From assembly GCA_963556195.1 (NCBI GenBank), contig OY744531.1, forward strand, positions 45,479,200 to 45,543,199: a DNA stretch of 64,000 nucleotides. The letters are read 5' to 3'. This document shows positions 1-11,493 of this stretch, one piece after another. Made by a program: the position numbers and the translations under genes. The DNA comes from Sepiola atlantica (lineage: Eukaryota; Mollusca; Cephalopoda; Sepiida; Sepiolidae). The notes below the pieces were generated by a model. That model saw only the letters and a list, made by a program, of their open reading frames with translations, made no database searches and was not told the origin of the DNA. Every line of letters starts with the position of its first letter. Within the stretch, counting starts at the first letter, position 1.

Positions 1-1620
1 CTCCACTTTAGACTCAGCAAACCACCCTCTCCCTAAATTCCCATTGCGGACTGAGGGCACACTTGAGGACCTGGTCATCACCCCATCCCAAGTCTAAGAA
101 ATCATAAAAAACCTTGACACATCCAAAGCCTGTGCGCCTGATCTTATACCAGTAATAGTAATAAAGAAATGCTCTGCTGAGCTGGCCTCTGCCCTCTCCA
201 AACTATACAACATATGCTTTGCTGAATCTTGTTTTCTCTGATAGTTGGAAAATTGCCTCTGTGGTACCAGTCTTACATAACTTAGAGATAGAACTGATCC
301 TCTGAACTACCGCTCAATCAGTCTACTCCCGATCTTTGCTTAAATCTTTGAATCATTAACCAATCTAGCGATAGTCCGGCACCTAGTCAATGCTAAACTT
401 CTTTCCGATCATCAATACGGATTTAGACGAGCACGATTTACTGCAGATATCCTAACAGTCATCTCTGAACACATATACCATATACTTGGCGAGGCAGGTG
501 AAGCTAGCGCGGTAGCGCTCGATATATCAAAAGCCTTTGACAAGTTCTAGCATGAAGAGCTTCTCCTAAAACTGCACTCATATGGTATTACTGGACAAAT
601 ATTTAGTATAATTAAATACTTCCTAACAAAAAGAAAGATCCAGCTTGCCCTCGATGTCCGTTTATCTAGGCAACATGATATAAATGCTGGTGTATTACAG
701 GGATCCATCATTGGACATCTACTGTTCCTGATTTTTATAAATGACCTCCCTGATGTCACTGAGACTGAGATAGGAATATTTGCTGATGGCTCTACTCTCG
801 TCATGTGGGCAAAACCGATGCGCACATATCTGAGGCAATGGCTGAATCTTTAGAAAATGACCTCCAGTTTGTAGTGGATTGGGGTAAAAAAATGAATGGT
901 AACTTTTAATGCTGCAAAGACAAAGCTACTTTCCTTTAATAACTACAAGAAACCTCTTCAACCATCGATTGTCATGGCAAATAACACCCTACCTGAGAGT
1001 CCAACGTTCAAATACCTCGGCCTAATTTTCACAGATAACATGAATTGGAATAAATACATTGAAGACATTGCCAAGGCTGCTGCAAAGAAGGTGGGCTCCC
1101 TCTACCGTGCCAGTAAACTTCTCACACCTAACATTATCCTATATCTCTACAAATCACCATCCGCCCATGCATGGAGTATTGTTGCCACATCTGGGCTGGT
1201 GCATCATCTACTAGTCTCTTCCTCTTAGATAAGGTTAAAAAAAGAGTCTCCAACTTAATAGGTCCCTCACTATCCACCAAGATCCAGCCCCTGTCCCATC
1301 GCCGCAATGTTGCTTCCTTGTGCCTGTTTTACAAGTACTTAAATGGATTGTGCCCTGATGAGCTTGCTGCTCCGGTACTCACATGACGTAAATTCACTAG
1401 ACCAACCCGACAATTTGCCAGATCCCATCCATTCACTGTGGAGGTCCCCAGATGCCGAAGAGTTTTCTACTCCAAAAGCTTCTTTCCTCGTGCTGTTGGA
1501 CTCTAGAACTCCATCCATGCTCTCTATTTTCCTGACGGTACTGACATGCAGAAATTTAAAACTAATGTAAACAGACATCTCGCTGCGCAGCTCCCAATTT
1601 AGGTTGACCCTCAAACTTTC
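1..1620 (+). pseudogene. Decayed LINE reverse transcriptase (Jockey/CR1-like), 5' end outside window
   Basis: Conceptual translation with several stops and frameshifts reads as a non-LTR reverse transcriptase. Palm motif A (ALDISKAFD) lies near 515-545, motif B (NAGVLQGSIIG) near 685-715, and motif C near 775-795 as FADG where FADD is expected, so a catalytic aspartate is lost. The thumb and C-terminal part follow at 890-1570 (KYLGLIFTD, MEYCCHIWAGA), ending in a tail rich in LWNS/FK..VN.H-type residues typical of CR1/Jockey C-termini. The endonuclease domain would lie upstream of the window. Family assignment within the Jockey/CR1 group is tentative. Confidence 0.8.
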
Positions 1621-1654
1621 ATTCTTTTTCTAAGTAACCCATTACGTCTACAGT

Positions 1655-3564
1655 GGCGGCTTGCCTTGTTTGGGGTGAACTATGTTAAAAAAAATGAAAA
1701 TAATTTAGAACAAAAAAGAAGCTGACAAAAAGCGTCTAGTACAGAAAAGAGAAACCAATGATAAGATTGAAGTATTAATGCAAACAAGATCGGTCAGGGG
1801 TCAAAGTAACGAAAACGATAATGTTTTCTAGCAGAATGCCGTTTGGAGTGCAATTGATAATTTTACTTATCTTCCAGATTAGGATAAACACTTTGCTTCG
1901 TACTTTAGAATATATAGATTGTAAAAATTTGGCAGACTCTGAAAAGATTCACCTACTGCTCTGAAAAGTAGGCACCACCGAACATACTAAGTTCGCGGAC
2001 TTCATGTTGCCCCGAAAAACAAGCGATTTGACTTTTGCTGAAGCTGTTAATCTTCGAATGGAATTATTTAGCCCCAAGACTTCTTTGTTTTACAAACGCT
2101 GGAAGTGTTTGAATCTGATCATATAAGACAACGAAGATTATTCAACGTTCACATCAATCGTCAATAAACACTGACGATTTAAAATTAGCCGAACTTAGTG
2201 CTGGTAATTCCAAATGCTTAATTTTCGTGCAAGCAATGGTATCAGGAAAAGACGCTGAGATCATACGGAGAGTTCTAAATAAATTAGATAGTGAACCGAA
2301 CTTAACACTACGGGAATTAGCTGAAGACTGCCAGAGATTTATCAGTGTTAAACAAGATTCGAAGGACATCGATAGGTCGGACATTGCACACATTAGAAAA
2401 GTACGTTAAAAATAGAAATTCAACTCTTCCTCAAAAACAAAAAGCCAGCCCTATAAATGAGGATAAATTACTTCCGAGCCCTTGTTTCCGGTGTGGAAGC
2501 TCTCATTAGGTAAGAGATTCGCAATATCGTTTCAAAACGTGTCCAACTTGTAGAAAAAAAATCCGACATAAGAGTTCACATTGCAGAACAAATGAAGGAA
2601 AAAAATCGAACAAACATGGTGGCAGAATTATAAGAAAATATGTTCAGGTTAAAATCCTAAATAAAAATGTACAATTACAATTGGATTCGTGTTCAGACGT
2701 ATCAATTATCAGCATGCATACATAGAGGAGATTGAGAAAACCGACATGCTCAGAACCAATCAAATAGTTAGAACAGTGACTGGTAAAAAATAAAATTCGA
2801 GGATGAAATGATTGCCGATATTACTATAAACAGAACTAAAAAACAAGTAAAAATGTTCATACTAAAAACACCAATAATTTATTTGGCACAGAACCATTGC
2901 AGCTATTCAATTTCTGGGTGTTACTAACCAAGATTTTTAACCAGAAAATAAAAAATCCGTCGATCGAGTCAGAAAAAAACAGAAAAAAGGCATTTGTTTT
3001 AACCATTAACAATCGTATGAAATTGTCTCAAAATAAATTGTCGACAGAAATTAAAGCACATGAGGACACAAAATTCACGCTGCAAATAGCTAATACTAAA
3101 CTGAAAGAATTTAAGTCGCATTCTTTGGATAACTAATTGAAGGTTAAAGTGAGTGAATTCATGGTTTCAAAGCTCGAATCGCTAAAGTTTCAACTAAACG
3201 AGGTTTTAGAAAAGCTAAAGACTATGAAAGATAAGGTGACTTATCTTGAAGTTGAATGTCAAAGCAAAGAAGACATTTTGTTTAATTTAAAGATGGGCTC
3301 CAAAATCAGAAGTCTAGAATAAAAAAAAGCTGGAGGATATCAAATCTGGATTTGACAGAGGCCCTCAGTTCTCTCATAAGAGACACCCAAACCACATTAG
3401 GAAACGACTATCGGAAGACACCGACAGCACGTCACAGGAAGAAGCTATGGTTACCAGATACACCACTTTCGACATACATCTCCCTCAATCAGTCTTAGAA
3501 TAGCGTCAATCCAAATAGGAAACGATACTATTGACTTCTAGGGAGGTAAGGCTTGGGAGGGGAG
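1655..3564 (+). pseudogene. Internally deleted Gypsy-type LTR retrotransposon, gag-protease remnant
   Basis: A gag-like stretch (about 1930-2420) resembles the K02A2.6-type Gypsy gag seen across invertebrates; the clearest frame is 2227-2409 (AEIIRRVLNKLDSEPNLTL). It is followed by a broken zinc knuckle (PCFRCGSSH near 2480) and an aspartic-protease-like motif (LQLDSCSDVSIIS near 2680-2715, normally LDTGSD). About 2880-2960 still reads NLFGTEPLQLFNFW. Reverse transcriptase, RNase H and integrase are missing. Around 2960-3330 the sequence changes to Lys/Glu-rich frames of coiled-coil character, then a 3' terminal Gypsy-like piece (3340-3564) leads through a purine tract into the LTR. No 5' LTR was found; the sequence near 1653 (TGGCGGC) could be a relic of the primer-binding-site region. 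Confidence 0.65.
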
Positions 3565-3719
3565 TGTTATAATACCTTACCTATAAATAACTTATGACTC
3601 TTCCATTCACAATAAATACTGGGAGAAATTGCTCTTCATTGTTGAATCAACCCCAATCTATACGTACCACCATTCTTGTTTCTCTGTTTTCATTCCGGCC
3701 CCTTTACAGGGCCACAACA
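3565..3719 (+). mobile_element. 3' LTR of the Gypsy-type element
   Basis: The 155-bp segment starts TGTTATAATACC directly after a G-rich polypurine tract (GGGAGGGGAG) and ends CCACAACA, giving the TG...CA termini expected of an LTR. An AATAAA polyadenylation signal sits at 3611. Its position directly after the element's internal remnant supports the call. No matching 5' LTR was seen in the window. Confidence 0.7.
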
Positions 3720-5389
3720 GTTTTGTAAATAACGATCAAATAAAATATATGTTTGTTATCGAATACAAATAAACAAATTTTAAACAGTAAAATTATATCA
3801 TACCTCATGTTTTAACAATTTACCACAAGTGCCCTTATGAGACAGACGACACTTCATCCAATATCGTCTGTTGTCGTCTTTTGATGACTATCTCTTTGTG
3901 GGATGTTTTCTTGCCCTGGATAAAAGTTTGAAACAACAACACAAATAAAAATAACTAGATCCCGAATTTGGCGAAAGGTCATTTATATTAGGCTGCTGAC
4001 GTTGCTTTCCTCTCTGCTAGCGGCGGGGAGAAGAAATGTCGAGCTTACAGATTTCGGAGGCTTTTCTCCTTCGTTTGTAATCAATTCTGAAGACATTTCT
4101 TATCACGTTTCATAGCTTCAAGCTTCCAAATCAGCCCTTCGCTCTTCGCGCCTACCATATCTAGTGCGACGAAGAAACAATGACCCTCAAAGGCCAGCTC
4201 CTGGATTTTTACTTCCTATTTACGCGCTAACGTTTAACGTGCAGATTTAAATAAACAAATAAGTACTTGCAAACGCACACTTACTACTTGACAATAGATA
4301 TGATTTAATTTGAACTTAGCATAACAGATTCCACTGTTCGCGACGGTTTCCGCACTTCTATTATAGCAGACAAGTATTTAAATGTTTACATGTTAAGTTG
4401 TAACTTAAATAGAATGTAATAGCGTCACATAAAGAAGGCTTATTTATAGATATGTCAAGTGACAACAAGAAATACGGAAGAGGGTAAGAAAAGAAAACGG
4501 GGAAGAAGTAGATTCATGTTGAAGAGTAGGATGGAGAGATGAAGGAGAGTAAAGGTAATTATATCGGTTATTTTGGTTATCATCTTCGTAAATTCATTCA
4601 GACCTCTGCTCTCTTTTGCAAATGCCCACTTGCTCCTAACTATATTCCCTGTTTTTCACCCCTAAAACTGACCGGTACAATTAAATGTCTACTTATTGGT
4701 ACGATCGGTCATTCCACTTGATGGACGACCTGCGTTGCCATTGTCATCTAACGATAATCCAATGTTAGCAGACCTTGTAAATTCCGTATGAGTGAACGTA
4801 TATATTCGATAAATTGATTTATCCACAAGGTTTAAATCGTGTGACTTGTTACTAAACAAACAGAAGAGATCAATAAGGTCCTTTCTCTAGCAAGAGAACA
4901 CTCCTGCTATTTGTCCGAAAGAGCGCCTGGGATCGGGAACTAAGGACGTAGGGGTTGGGAGAGAAGGCTCCGTGAGTTGATTGACACAGTTTACGGTCGA
5001 TTTTACTTCTGGAAGCGTTTTCCATAAATAAAAGTCAAGACGGTATTTAATCATAGAAGCTTCATTGGTAAGGGGATATGATTTAGTAGGATTTAGAACT
5101 TTAGTTTATATTATTCCTAAAATAAATACTCACCTAAGGACACTACCACACACAAACTAATCTGACAGAAATGACTGGATTACGGATGTTCCCAGGAGTT
5201 ACGAACGTTTCCAGGATTACATATGGAACACGTATTCATTTTTTTGATTTTGACATAAAAAGATTATTAGAAAAATAAAAAATAAAAATGGCATAACTAA
5301 ACTAAAAATTCTGTTATGCTAAACACTTTTTGCATAAATGAAAGAATACTGCTTAAATATACACACAATTGATATAACACAACTTCCAT
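3720..5389. other. AT-rich stretch without recognisable gene
   Basis: Only short open frames are present (60 codons or fewer). I see no homologous domain, tandem repeat or RNA gene here. Confidence 0.5.
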
Positions 5390-5582
<193 letters not shown>

Positions 5583-5998
5583 CAATAGATAAAATAAGGT
5601 GCGAATCAAATTTCCCGCCTGGATAACTTTTTTCGTTTTCGGACCACCATTCACCACTTGAATTATTTTTTAATCAACCTCTTTGATATATTGCTTGGGG
5701 CTATTTTTAACTTATTGACTTGGATGAACTGTATAGGGCTACAAAAAAGTATGTTTTGGGCCGATATATTTTATGTTTTATATACCTTTATGTATTTATA
5801 TATATATATATATTTTTAATATATTTTCAAAGTTTAATTTTCATTACCTGCAGTAATGTCATTGCGGTAATGGTCCTCTGAAGAGAAGATTTTTTTTTGA
5901 AAACTTATGAGTTAAGGACTTTAAAGAACTTTGCCTGAACATTGAACTGTAATAACATCTGATTCGCACCTTATTTTATTCTTTCACTTCATCTATTG
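5583..5998. repeat. Short fold-back/MITE-like element with 18-bp inverted ends
   Basis: AAAATAAGGTGCGAATCA at 5591-5608 is matched by its perfect reverse complement at 5960-5977. Just outside, CAATAGAT (5583-5590) is matched by ATCTATTG (5991-5998). The interior has no coding potential. This may be a non-autonomous DNA element; no clear target duplication was seen. Confidence 0.5.
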
Positions 5999-6093
5999 CT
6001 ATTAATACTCTATCCAGTATATTGAGCTTTATTTTTATTCGGGTGTTCACTAATTAAATATATTAGTTGCCTCTTATATCTTTTGTTGTATCA

Positions 6094-6098
<5 letters not shown>

Positions 6099-6161
<63 letters not shown>

Positions 6162-6170
6162 GAGAGGGAT
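6099..6170. repeat. Microsatellite (AT)n(GA)n
   Basis: AT dinucleotides (6099-6130) followed by GA dinucleotides. Confidence 0.95.
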
Positions 6171-6313
6171 GGAAAGAGCGAGGGAGCGATAGATAGAGAG
6201 ACATAAAATGATAGTCCTGTTTGGACCACATAGAGACCGTTAAGAATTATCGGCTTTTTAATCAGTGGGCAGAAAAACTGACAGACCAAGATGTTTATCA
6301 GTTCATCTGGTCA

Positions 6314-6321
6314 GAACTTTG
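6314..6321. repeat. Left target-site duplication of Merlin element
   Basis: GAACTTTG lies directly outside the left inverted repeat and recurs directly outside the right one (7476-7483). The Merlin superfamily is known to generate 8-9 bp duplications. Confidence 0.8.
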
Positions 6322-6425
6322 GGTACTACGACAGAGAATGCGCCTAATTTCCGTGACTGCTCGGCCGCAGCGATTGGGCAGGTCGCGGAAGCGCCCGAGA
6401 GCTGCCGAGTCGAAAACGAGGCTGT
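6322..6425 (+). repeat. Merlin left terminal inverted repeat
   Basis: Pairs with 7372-7475. It contains GC-rich sequence (CTGCTCGGCCGCAGCGAT) unlike the AT-rich surroundings. About 27 bp just inside this repeat duplicate part of it (CGAGGCTGT / CAAGGCTGT). Confidence 0.85.
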
Positions 6426-6673
6426 CGAGACGAAAACAAGGCTGTATAAACAAAACCGAAAATCGTGAAAATGGAAGGTTGGCAGACGACAATATAAGAC
6501 GATGAATACGGAAAGAAAAAATGCATATATTTTTATAAAAACTGAAAGGAATGAACAAACCATAGCTGAAGAACTATAAATACACTTAAAAAAAAATTGT
6601 TTTAGTAGGAAAAATGAACCATTTTTTTATTTTTTTTTACAATTAGGCAAGTTTTTTGTTATATATATTTTTT

Positions 6674-6709
6674 GGGGTGGGTGGGTGGGTGGGTGGGTGG
6701 GTGGGAATT
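6674..6709. repeat. (GGTG)n simple repeat inside the Merlin element
   Basis: About eight GGTG repeats sit just past the 3' end of the transposase reading frame (CCCACC on the transposase strand). The G-runs could support G-quadruplex formation on the plus strand. Confidence 0.9.
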
Positions 6710-7302
6710 CGCTTCCTTCCACATCCTCTCGACGTGGTTGGTGCAAGGACCCGTTGTCGGGTCCACGAAGTTCTCGCTGTGGTTTACCGTAAGGTGCTGA
6801 TACCCCTCCTCTCCTAACCTGTTATACGCCCTCCAACAATCGGATACTACCGTGTGGTCCCAGGTACGACGTACTGTTTGACTATTGGAAGGGTTAGAGT
6901 TTCGGCATTCCTCTTAGGCACTGTCACCAGGAAATCCTCCTTCTCTGCGGGGTCGTATCTCCCGAAGACTCAGACAAGCGGCTGGAGAACACGTCCAACA
7001 TTGTTTTTACGGCGGTTAAATAGAGACTCGTCTATTTCCACCGTATGCCCTGGGCCTCCAAGTCGCCGAGGCTTGCACGACAGATGTTCCATGCAGACCT
7101 CCCTCCCGCAATTCTTCCAGTCCACTTGTGTGGTTGGAGACAGTACGCCGCATTCCTTGCGTAGGTTCTTCCCTGTTGCCATATCCTGGGACCACAGGTA
7201 GATTAGTTTTAGTATGGTTGATATTTCCATCCTGGATCGCGAAAAGAATGTCCCTACTGCTGGAAATTCATTTTTTTCGTTTTGCTTAGCGATTCCTTCC
7301 AA
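6710..7302 (-). pseudogene. Broken Merlin/ISXO2-like DDE transposase
   Basis: The minus strand from 7302 reads GTFFSRSRMEISTILKLIYL and on to TVEIDESLFNRRK, which is the start of the ISXO2-like (DDE_Tnp_IS1595) domain with the first catalytic Asp in EIDES. A stop codon at 6970-6972 interrupts it after GRVLQPLV. The same frame then resumes (VFGRYDPAEKEDFLV...NAETL...PGTT). Near 6850-6856 an extra AC dinucleotide shifts the frame, after which VVSDCWRAYNRLGEEGY (second Asp) and NHVERMWKEA (catalytic Glu) follow. All three DDE residues are therefore visible, but one stop and one 2-bp insertion inactivate the gene. The N-terminus lacks an ATG in the visible frame. Confidence 0.85.
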
Positions 7303-7371
7303 TTATTATCGGCTGCTTGCTATAAACTGCTTTGCAGCAACCTATTTGGTAATTTTTTTCCAGTTTTGTTT

Positions 7372-7475
7372 ACAGCCTCGTTTTCGACTCGGCAGCTCTC
7401 GCGCGCTTCTGCAACCTGCCCGATCGCTGCGGCCGAGCAGTCACGGAAATTAGGCGCATTCTCTGGAGTAGTACC
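7372..7475 (-). repeat. Merlin right terminal inverted repeat
   Basis: Reverse complement of 6322-6425, ending GTAGTACC next to the target duplication GAACTTTG at 7476-7483. Confidence 0.85.
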
Positions 7476-7817
7476 GAACTTTGGTAGAATTTCAAATGCC
7501 TTTTTCTAAGCTAAATATTTTCTCCTTGCAAGTATACTGTTTGTAGCATGTATATATGCATAGTACTAGACTTGCAGCATTTTGCATGTTTACACATGTA
7601 CAGAATGAAAAAAAATGTTATGTCTTTGTATATTAACTTATGTTAATCGCGGTCATTTCTGTGAAAAAGGACTGATGAAACAAAGTAAACGATGATTTTA
7701 TGAATGAAATAATTTTACTATTCTAGTACAAGAATAGAAAGACATAGCGAAGAAGAAAAAGGAAACAGAAAGGCTTGCAGTTAACTATTTCTGTATAACT
7801 TGTTTGAATGTGTACTA

Positions 7818-7938
7818 GTCGTTCGTCATAATCACGTTGAAACACCGGTTCTCATTAGATAAAGGAAGGTTAAGCAACGCTGAGCCTGGTCAATACCAGA
7901 TAAGTGACCATTTTGTAATACTAGACGTTGTATGTAGT
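7818..7938 (+). pseudogene. 5S rRNA-like sequence (pseudogene or 5S-derived SINE head)
   Basis: About 120 bp align by eye along the whole length of animal 5S rRNA. CACGTTGAAACACCGGTTCT lies near 7834, the box A region is GGTTAAGCAACG, then GAGCCTGGTCAATACCAG, and a decayed box C is GTAATACTAGACGTTGTATG. Many substitutions and a damaged internal control region argue against a functional gene. The downstream sequence does not match that after the second 5S-like copy at 63104. Confidence 0.75.
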
Positions 7939-7939
7939 A

Positions 7940-10040
7940 GGACGGCCACACATCCATGTAAAAATCGCAAAAACTAACGTCGACAAAGTTATCTCTCTTT
8001 CACCGCTTGTGAATTTCTTATTTCCAAAAAAAAATCATTTTTCGGAGTATGCTGGCTGAATCCGCCCAGGGTGTCTGCTGCCCTCGGGCAGATGAGGTGT
8101 TCTCTGCGGTTAATATTTTGTGAGGATACGTGTTGCCCCCAAATATATAACCTGATGGTTTTGCTTTTCTTAATCTGTTTATTTTGTCACTGGATTATTC
8201 GGAAAAGTGTCAGTGGGAACACTAGGATGAGGTTAATGCTTCGTAAAAGTCAATTAGGCTATAACAGAGTGCTTTCCAGAGACTTCTAGCATCTAAAGAC
8301 GTCATTATGTGGTCACTGGAAGAGAAAGGCCAAGACCAAATGAGGAGGGGATGAAATTTTAAGTGCATGGTGGCGATGTCTAGTCGGCCTTATTTTCTTT
8401 AACATGGTAGCTTGCGATTAAAACCTTGTTATATTATGTATTGCATTATTTCCTGGATCTTGCATTTCGTTGGATTATGGTTTGTGGTAGTGTACCATAT
8501 TTAGGAAATATTTAGATAATATTTTACTAGCTAATCTTAGAGTTTAGGTTTTATAACCGGTTATTAAATTTTACGAAATGGTAGATAAGCTATGTTAGGG
8601 TATTGGGTGGGAGAGGGGGTATAGCGAGACTTGATGGAGCCATGTGTTATTATGACATCACACTTACGGGGACTGAAACAGCATATTTTTATTCGGCGTT
8701 TGATTTCGACCTAACCCCCACTCTATTCCGGGGATGCATGAGTATATAAAGATATGTACGATAATGACCACAATAATGGTCCTCAGTAGAAATAAAACGA
8801 TCTGAAACATACACTTTTGTCTGTGATTATTTTGTACCAATAAGACAGTCACCACTTGGGAAGCAGTTAAACATGGCTGACCAGAAATCGGAAGAACACC
8901 TCAATAAAGTGATTGCAAACCTTTGGTTGGAAATCTATATAGATTTTCGCACACGTTGCAACTTTTATTGTGGGATAGATTTTCGTTGTAAAAAAAATTC
9001 TCAACAGAACTAAAGATACTATTTATGAAATATCTAATGTTTAAAATTAATTCCCTAAAACACAGTTTTGCGTCACTTTTATGTCCCCTCACGAAGATTC
9101 AAATCAAGATATGATGCTACTAAACCTTATGTCTATATTCCTTATTCCACTTTTGATCAAAATCAATTACATAATTTTGATCCTAGAAAATGTTATAAAT
9201 TTAAGGCTTAATCTGGGAAGTTTTTCCCATATGATGAGGACATTGAACCCGGGAATATCGCTTAATTGGTGTCTAATTACTATGGATTAAATTTAGAACA
9301 AATATGAAGTACTTGAATTTTCAAATGGAAAGTTGTGCCCATATTAAGAGTCGTAAGAACAATTTAAAATAGTCTAGAGAAACAGAAATTTGGGGAATAT
9401 TTAATTATTGATATCTAATACATAGTGTAAACATTGCACAATCATCAGAGTTATCTGAATTTTCATAGAGGTTTTCTCTGCACAAAATAAATTAAACTAT
9501 ATATAGCTAACATTAGCAATCTTTATGCCTAGCATCTGTGTTCCGAAATGGGCGGTTAATTAGTTTCGAAGTGAATTCTATGCATAGAAATATATAAACA
9601 TATCCACATCCTCAACTTTGTATAGATAGAGATATAGGTACAAGAATTGAACGTTGGAAAGATGAACATAAGAGCCACAAGCATGTTAGTTGGTGGGAGT
9701 TGAAGTAAGCGTAGCGCACATGAGGGGGTAGATATCTCCAACCAGCGTCTCAATATACATAGAAGCGTATCATGTTCCGATGTTGATCGGATTTCGTCCA
9801 GCTCCTATCGCCTCGATGTGCTCTCTGAGGGAAAAGGTTTCCGAATTAATTAGCTACTTTGACACCGGAGATCAACTGTGTGTCAGCCAACAGGGTTATG
9901 TAAATGATTTCTATAGTTATGTATAAGATATTGATAAGCCGGATTTTACCATTGCACACAGGAGAAGGAGAGGAAGAAGAAAAAGAAAGGAGAGGAAGAA
10001 TAAGGAGAATAAGAAAAAACCCTTTATTTAATAAAGGAAG
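7940..10040. other. Stretch without recognisable gene
   Basis: Open frames are short (72 codons or fewer) and match no family I recognise. A purine-rich GGA/AAG tract lies at 9960-10020. Nothing else is supported. Confidence 0.5.
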
Positions 10041-10099
10041 CGATGCAAATTATACAATGGACATTACATGAGAAATATCTTCTTCCGCGAAACTCTCTT

Positions 10100-10101
<2 letters not shown>

Positions 10102-10146
<45 letters not shown>
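10102..10146. repeat. (AT)n microsatellite
   Basis: Uninterrupted AT dinucleotides. Confidence 0.95.
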
Positions 10147-10149
<3 letters not shown>

Positions 10150-10246
10150 TATTTCATGTATCCACATACAATTTTATAAGGAGATATCATTTTTTTATGT
10201 ATCAATTTTCAGTATTTACTTCAACAGTGCTCGATACGTAAGTAGA

Positions 10247-10330
10247 GCTAGGTAGTGAGCTATGAAAATATATTTATGGCAATTAAGCTACACAGAAGCA
10301 TTCGCGTTTAAAGACCCCCGAAATCTATTA
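10247..10330 (-). repeat. Dispersed repeat, copy 2 (inverted)
   Basis: GGCAATTAAGCTACACAGAAG and its flanks are the reverse complement of the block at 5390-5476. Confidence 0.6.
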
Positions 10331-10699
10331 AACTATAGAAGTGAGATAGCAAACAGCTGCTTACACATGAATAGATTTACATTAGGCTAACGATGAATAA
10401 ATAAATAAACAAATAAGTAAAAAAAAACTAAACTAAACCGAAAAATTTACAATTTAAAAATTAAAATCTAAAATAGAAATATTAGGACCCACGTGTTAAA
10501 AAAATCACCCATTATACTAACACAACAAAGGAAACAGGATATAGGCCAATCTATAGAAAACAGAACAATGGAACAGGATATAGGAAGTAACACTAACAAT
10601 ACTTTTGTTCGTGGGAAGCCCAACAATTGGCTGAGAGAACAACAAAGAATTTGATTGGTTAACTAGCTAGCCGTGTATATCAAAACACCCAGCAAAAAT

Positions 10700-10796
10700 A
10701 TCTCCATGCATTTTAGCCTAAAGATTCCCCCGGATGAAACGCGGAAGCCTCTGTGTATCCTAATGCCATAAATGTGTGTTCATAGCTTACTATATA
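10700..10796 (+). repeat. Dispersed repeat, copy 3
   Basis: A direct match to the 5390-5476 family (CCTCTGTGTATCCTAATGCC), running into a short TA tract that abuts the 330-bp tandem array. Confidence 0.6.
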
Positions 10797-10833
10797 TATA
10801 TAATATTTATAAATAAATATTAAATTATTTATA

Positions 10834-10879
10834 CCTACAGACGCTAGCGTTTCAAGCTTATTGCTCTCATCTGTGCAGG
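10834..10879 (-). ncRNA. Hammerhead ribozyme motif, unit 1 (core mutated)
   Basis: Same layout as the copy at 11164-11209, but the core reads CAGATGA instead of CTGATGA. This changes the conserved U4, so cleavage is expected to be lost. Confidence 0.75.
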
Positions 10880-10901
10880 GAAGTAACAATTTCAGACGGT
10901 C

Positions 10902-10937
10902 GGGAGGCGCGAACCCGGTACACAGAGTCAGCCATAT
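10902..10937 (-). promoter_or_regulatory. tRNA-like A/B-box candidate inside the 330-bp unit (repeated in each unit)
   Basis: On the ribozyme strand, about 25-60 nt upstream of the hammerhead, the unit reads TGGCTGACTCTG and then GGGTTCGCGCCTCCC. The latter resembles a pol III B-box (GGTTCRANNCC) within a T-arm-like stem. The A-B spacing is shorter than in a normal tRNA. The same sequence recurs every 330 bp. A pol III promoter driving the ribozyme transcript is an inference. Confidence 0.3.
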
Positions 10938-11163
10938 CCACTCGTCCCACGGAAACTGTCACGTAATTTAGCGAAATTAAGATCTATATGTACCTAGAAG
11001 CGGGCACAGATAGAAGACTAGTCGAGAGTGTTCGACGAACGTATTCGGAACTATGCATTAGAGCTGATTGACAGTCTATTTTTAACTTCCCCGAGAGTGC
11101 TCAACTTTAATTTCTTAAAGGGGCTTAGTATAATATTTATAAATAAATATTAAATTATTTATA

Positions 11164-11209
11164 CCTACAGACGCTAGCGTTTCAAGCTTATTGCTCTCAT
11201 CAGTGCAGG
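11164..11209 (-). ncRNA. Type I hammerhead ribozyme, unit 2
   Basis: Read on the minus strand. Stem I 5' strand CCTGCA; core CTGATGA (11197-11203); stem II GAGC / GCTT with loop AATAA; GAAA; stem III from the palindrome ACGCTAGCGT (11171-11180); cleavage triplet GTC with the cut expected after C (plus position 11170); stem I 3' strand TGTAGG (11164-11169). TGTAGG pairs with CCTGCA over six pairs including one G-U. All invariant core residues (CUGANGA, GAAA, UH) are present. The short palindromic stem III resembles the minimal form in Penelope elements, which act best as dimers. Confidence 0.88.
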
Positions 11210-11493
11210 AAAGTAACAATTTCAGACGGTCGGGAGGCGCGAACCCGGTACACAGAGTCAGCCATATCCACTCGGCCCACGGAAACTGTCACATAATTTA
11301 GGGAAATTAAGATCTATATGTACCTAGAAGCGGGCACAGATAGAAGACTAGTCGAGAATGTTCGACGAACGTATTCGGAACTATGCATTAGAGCTTATTG
11401 ACAGTCTATTTTTAACTTCCCCGAGAGTGCTCAACTTTAATTTCTTAAAGGGGCTTAGTATAATATTTATAAATAAATATTAAATTATTTATA

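Larger units (their letters stand above)
6322..7475 (-). mobile_element. Merlin (IS1016/ISXO2-type) DNA transposon, 1154 bp
   Basis: The element is bounded by 104-bp inverted repeats (6322-6425 and 7372-7475) that start GGTACTAC and end GTAGTACC with only a few mismatches. It is flanked by the 8-bp duplication GAACTTTG. It carries a minus-strand DDE transposase remnant. Between the left repeat and the transposase lie AT-rich sequence and a (GGTG)n tract. The 104-bp repeats are longer than the short ends usually described for Merlin. The near-identity of the two ends suggests moderately recent insertion, although the transposase is dead. Confidence 0.85.

Noticed and set aside
7670..7700. CTGATGAAAC resembling a hammerhead core
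   Set aside because: Lacks stem II and a GAAA box at the right spacing.
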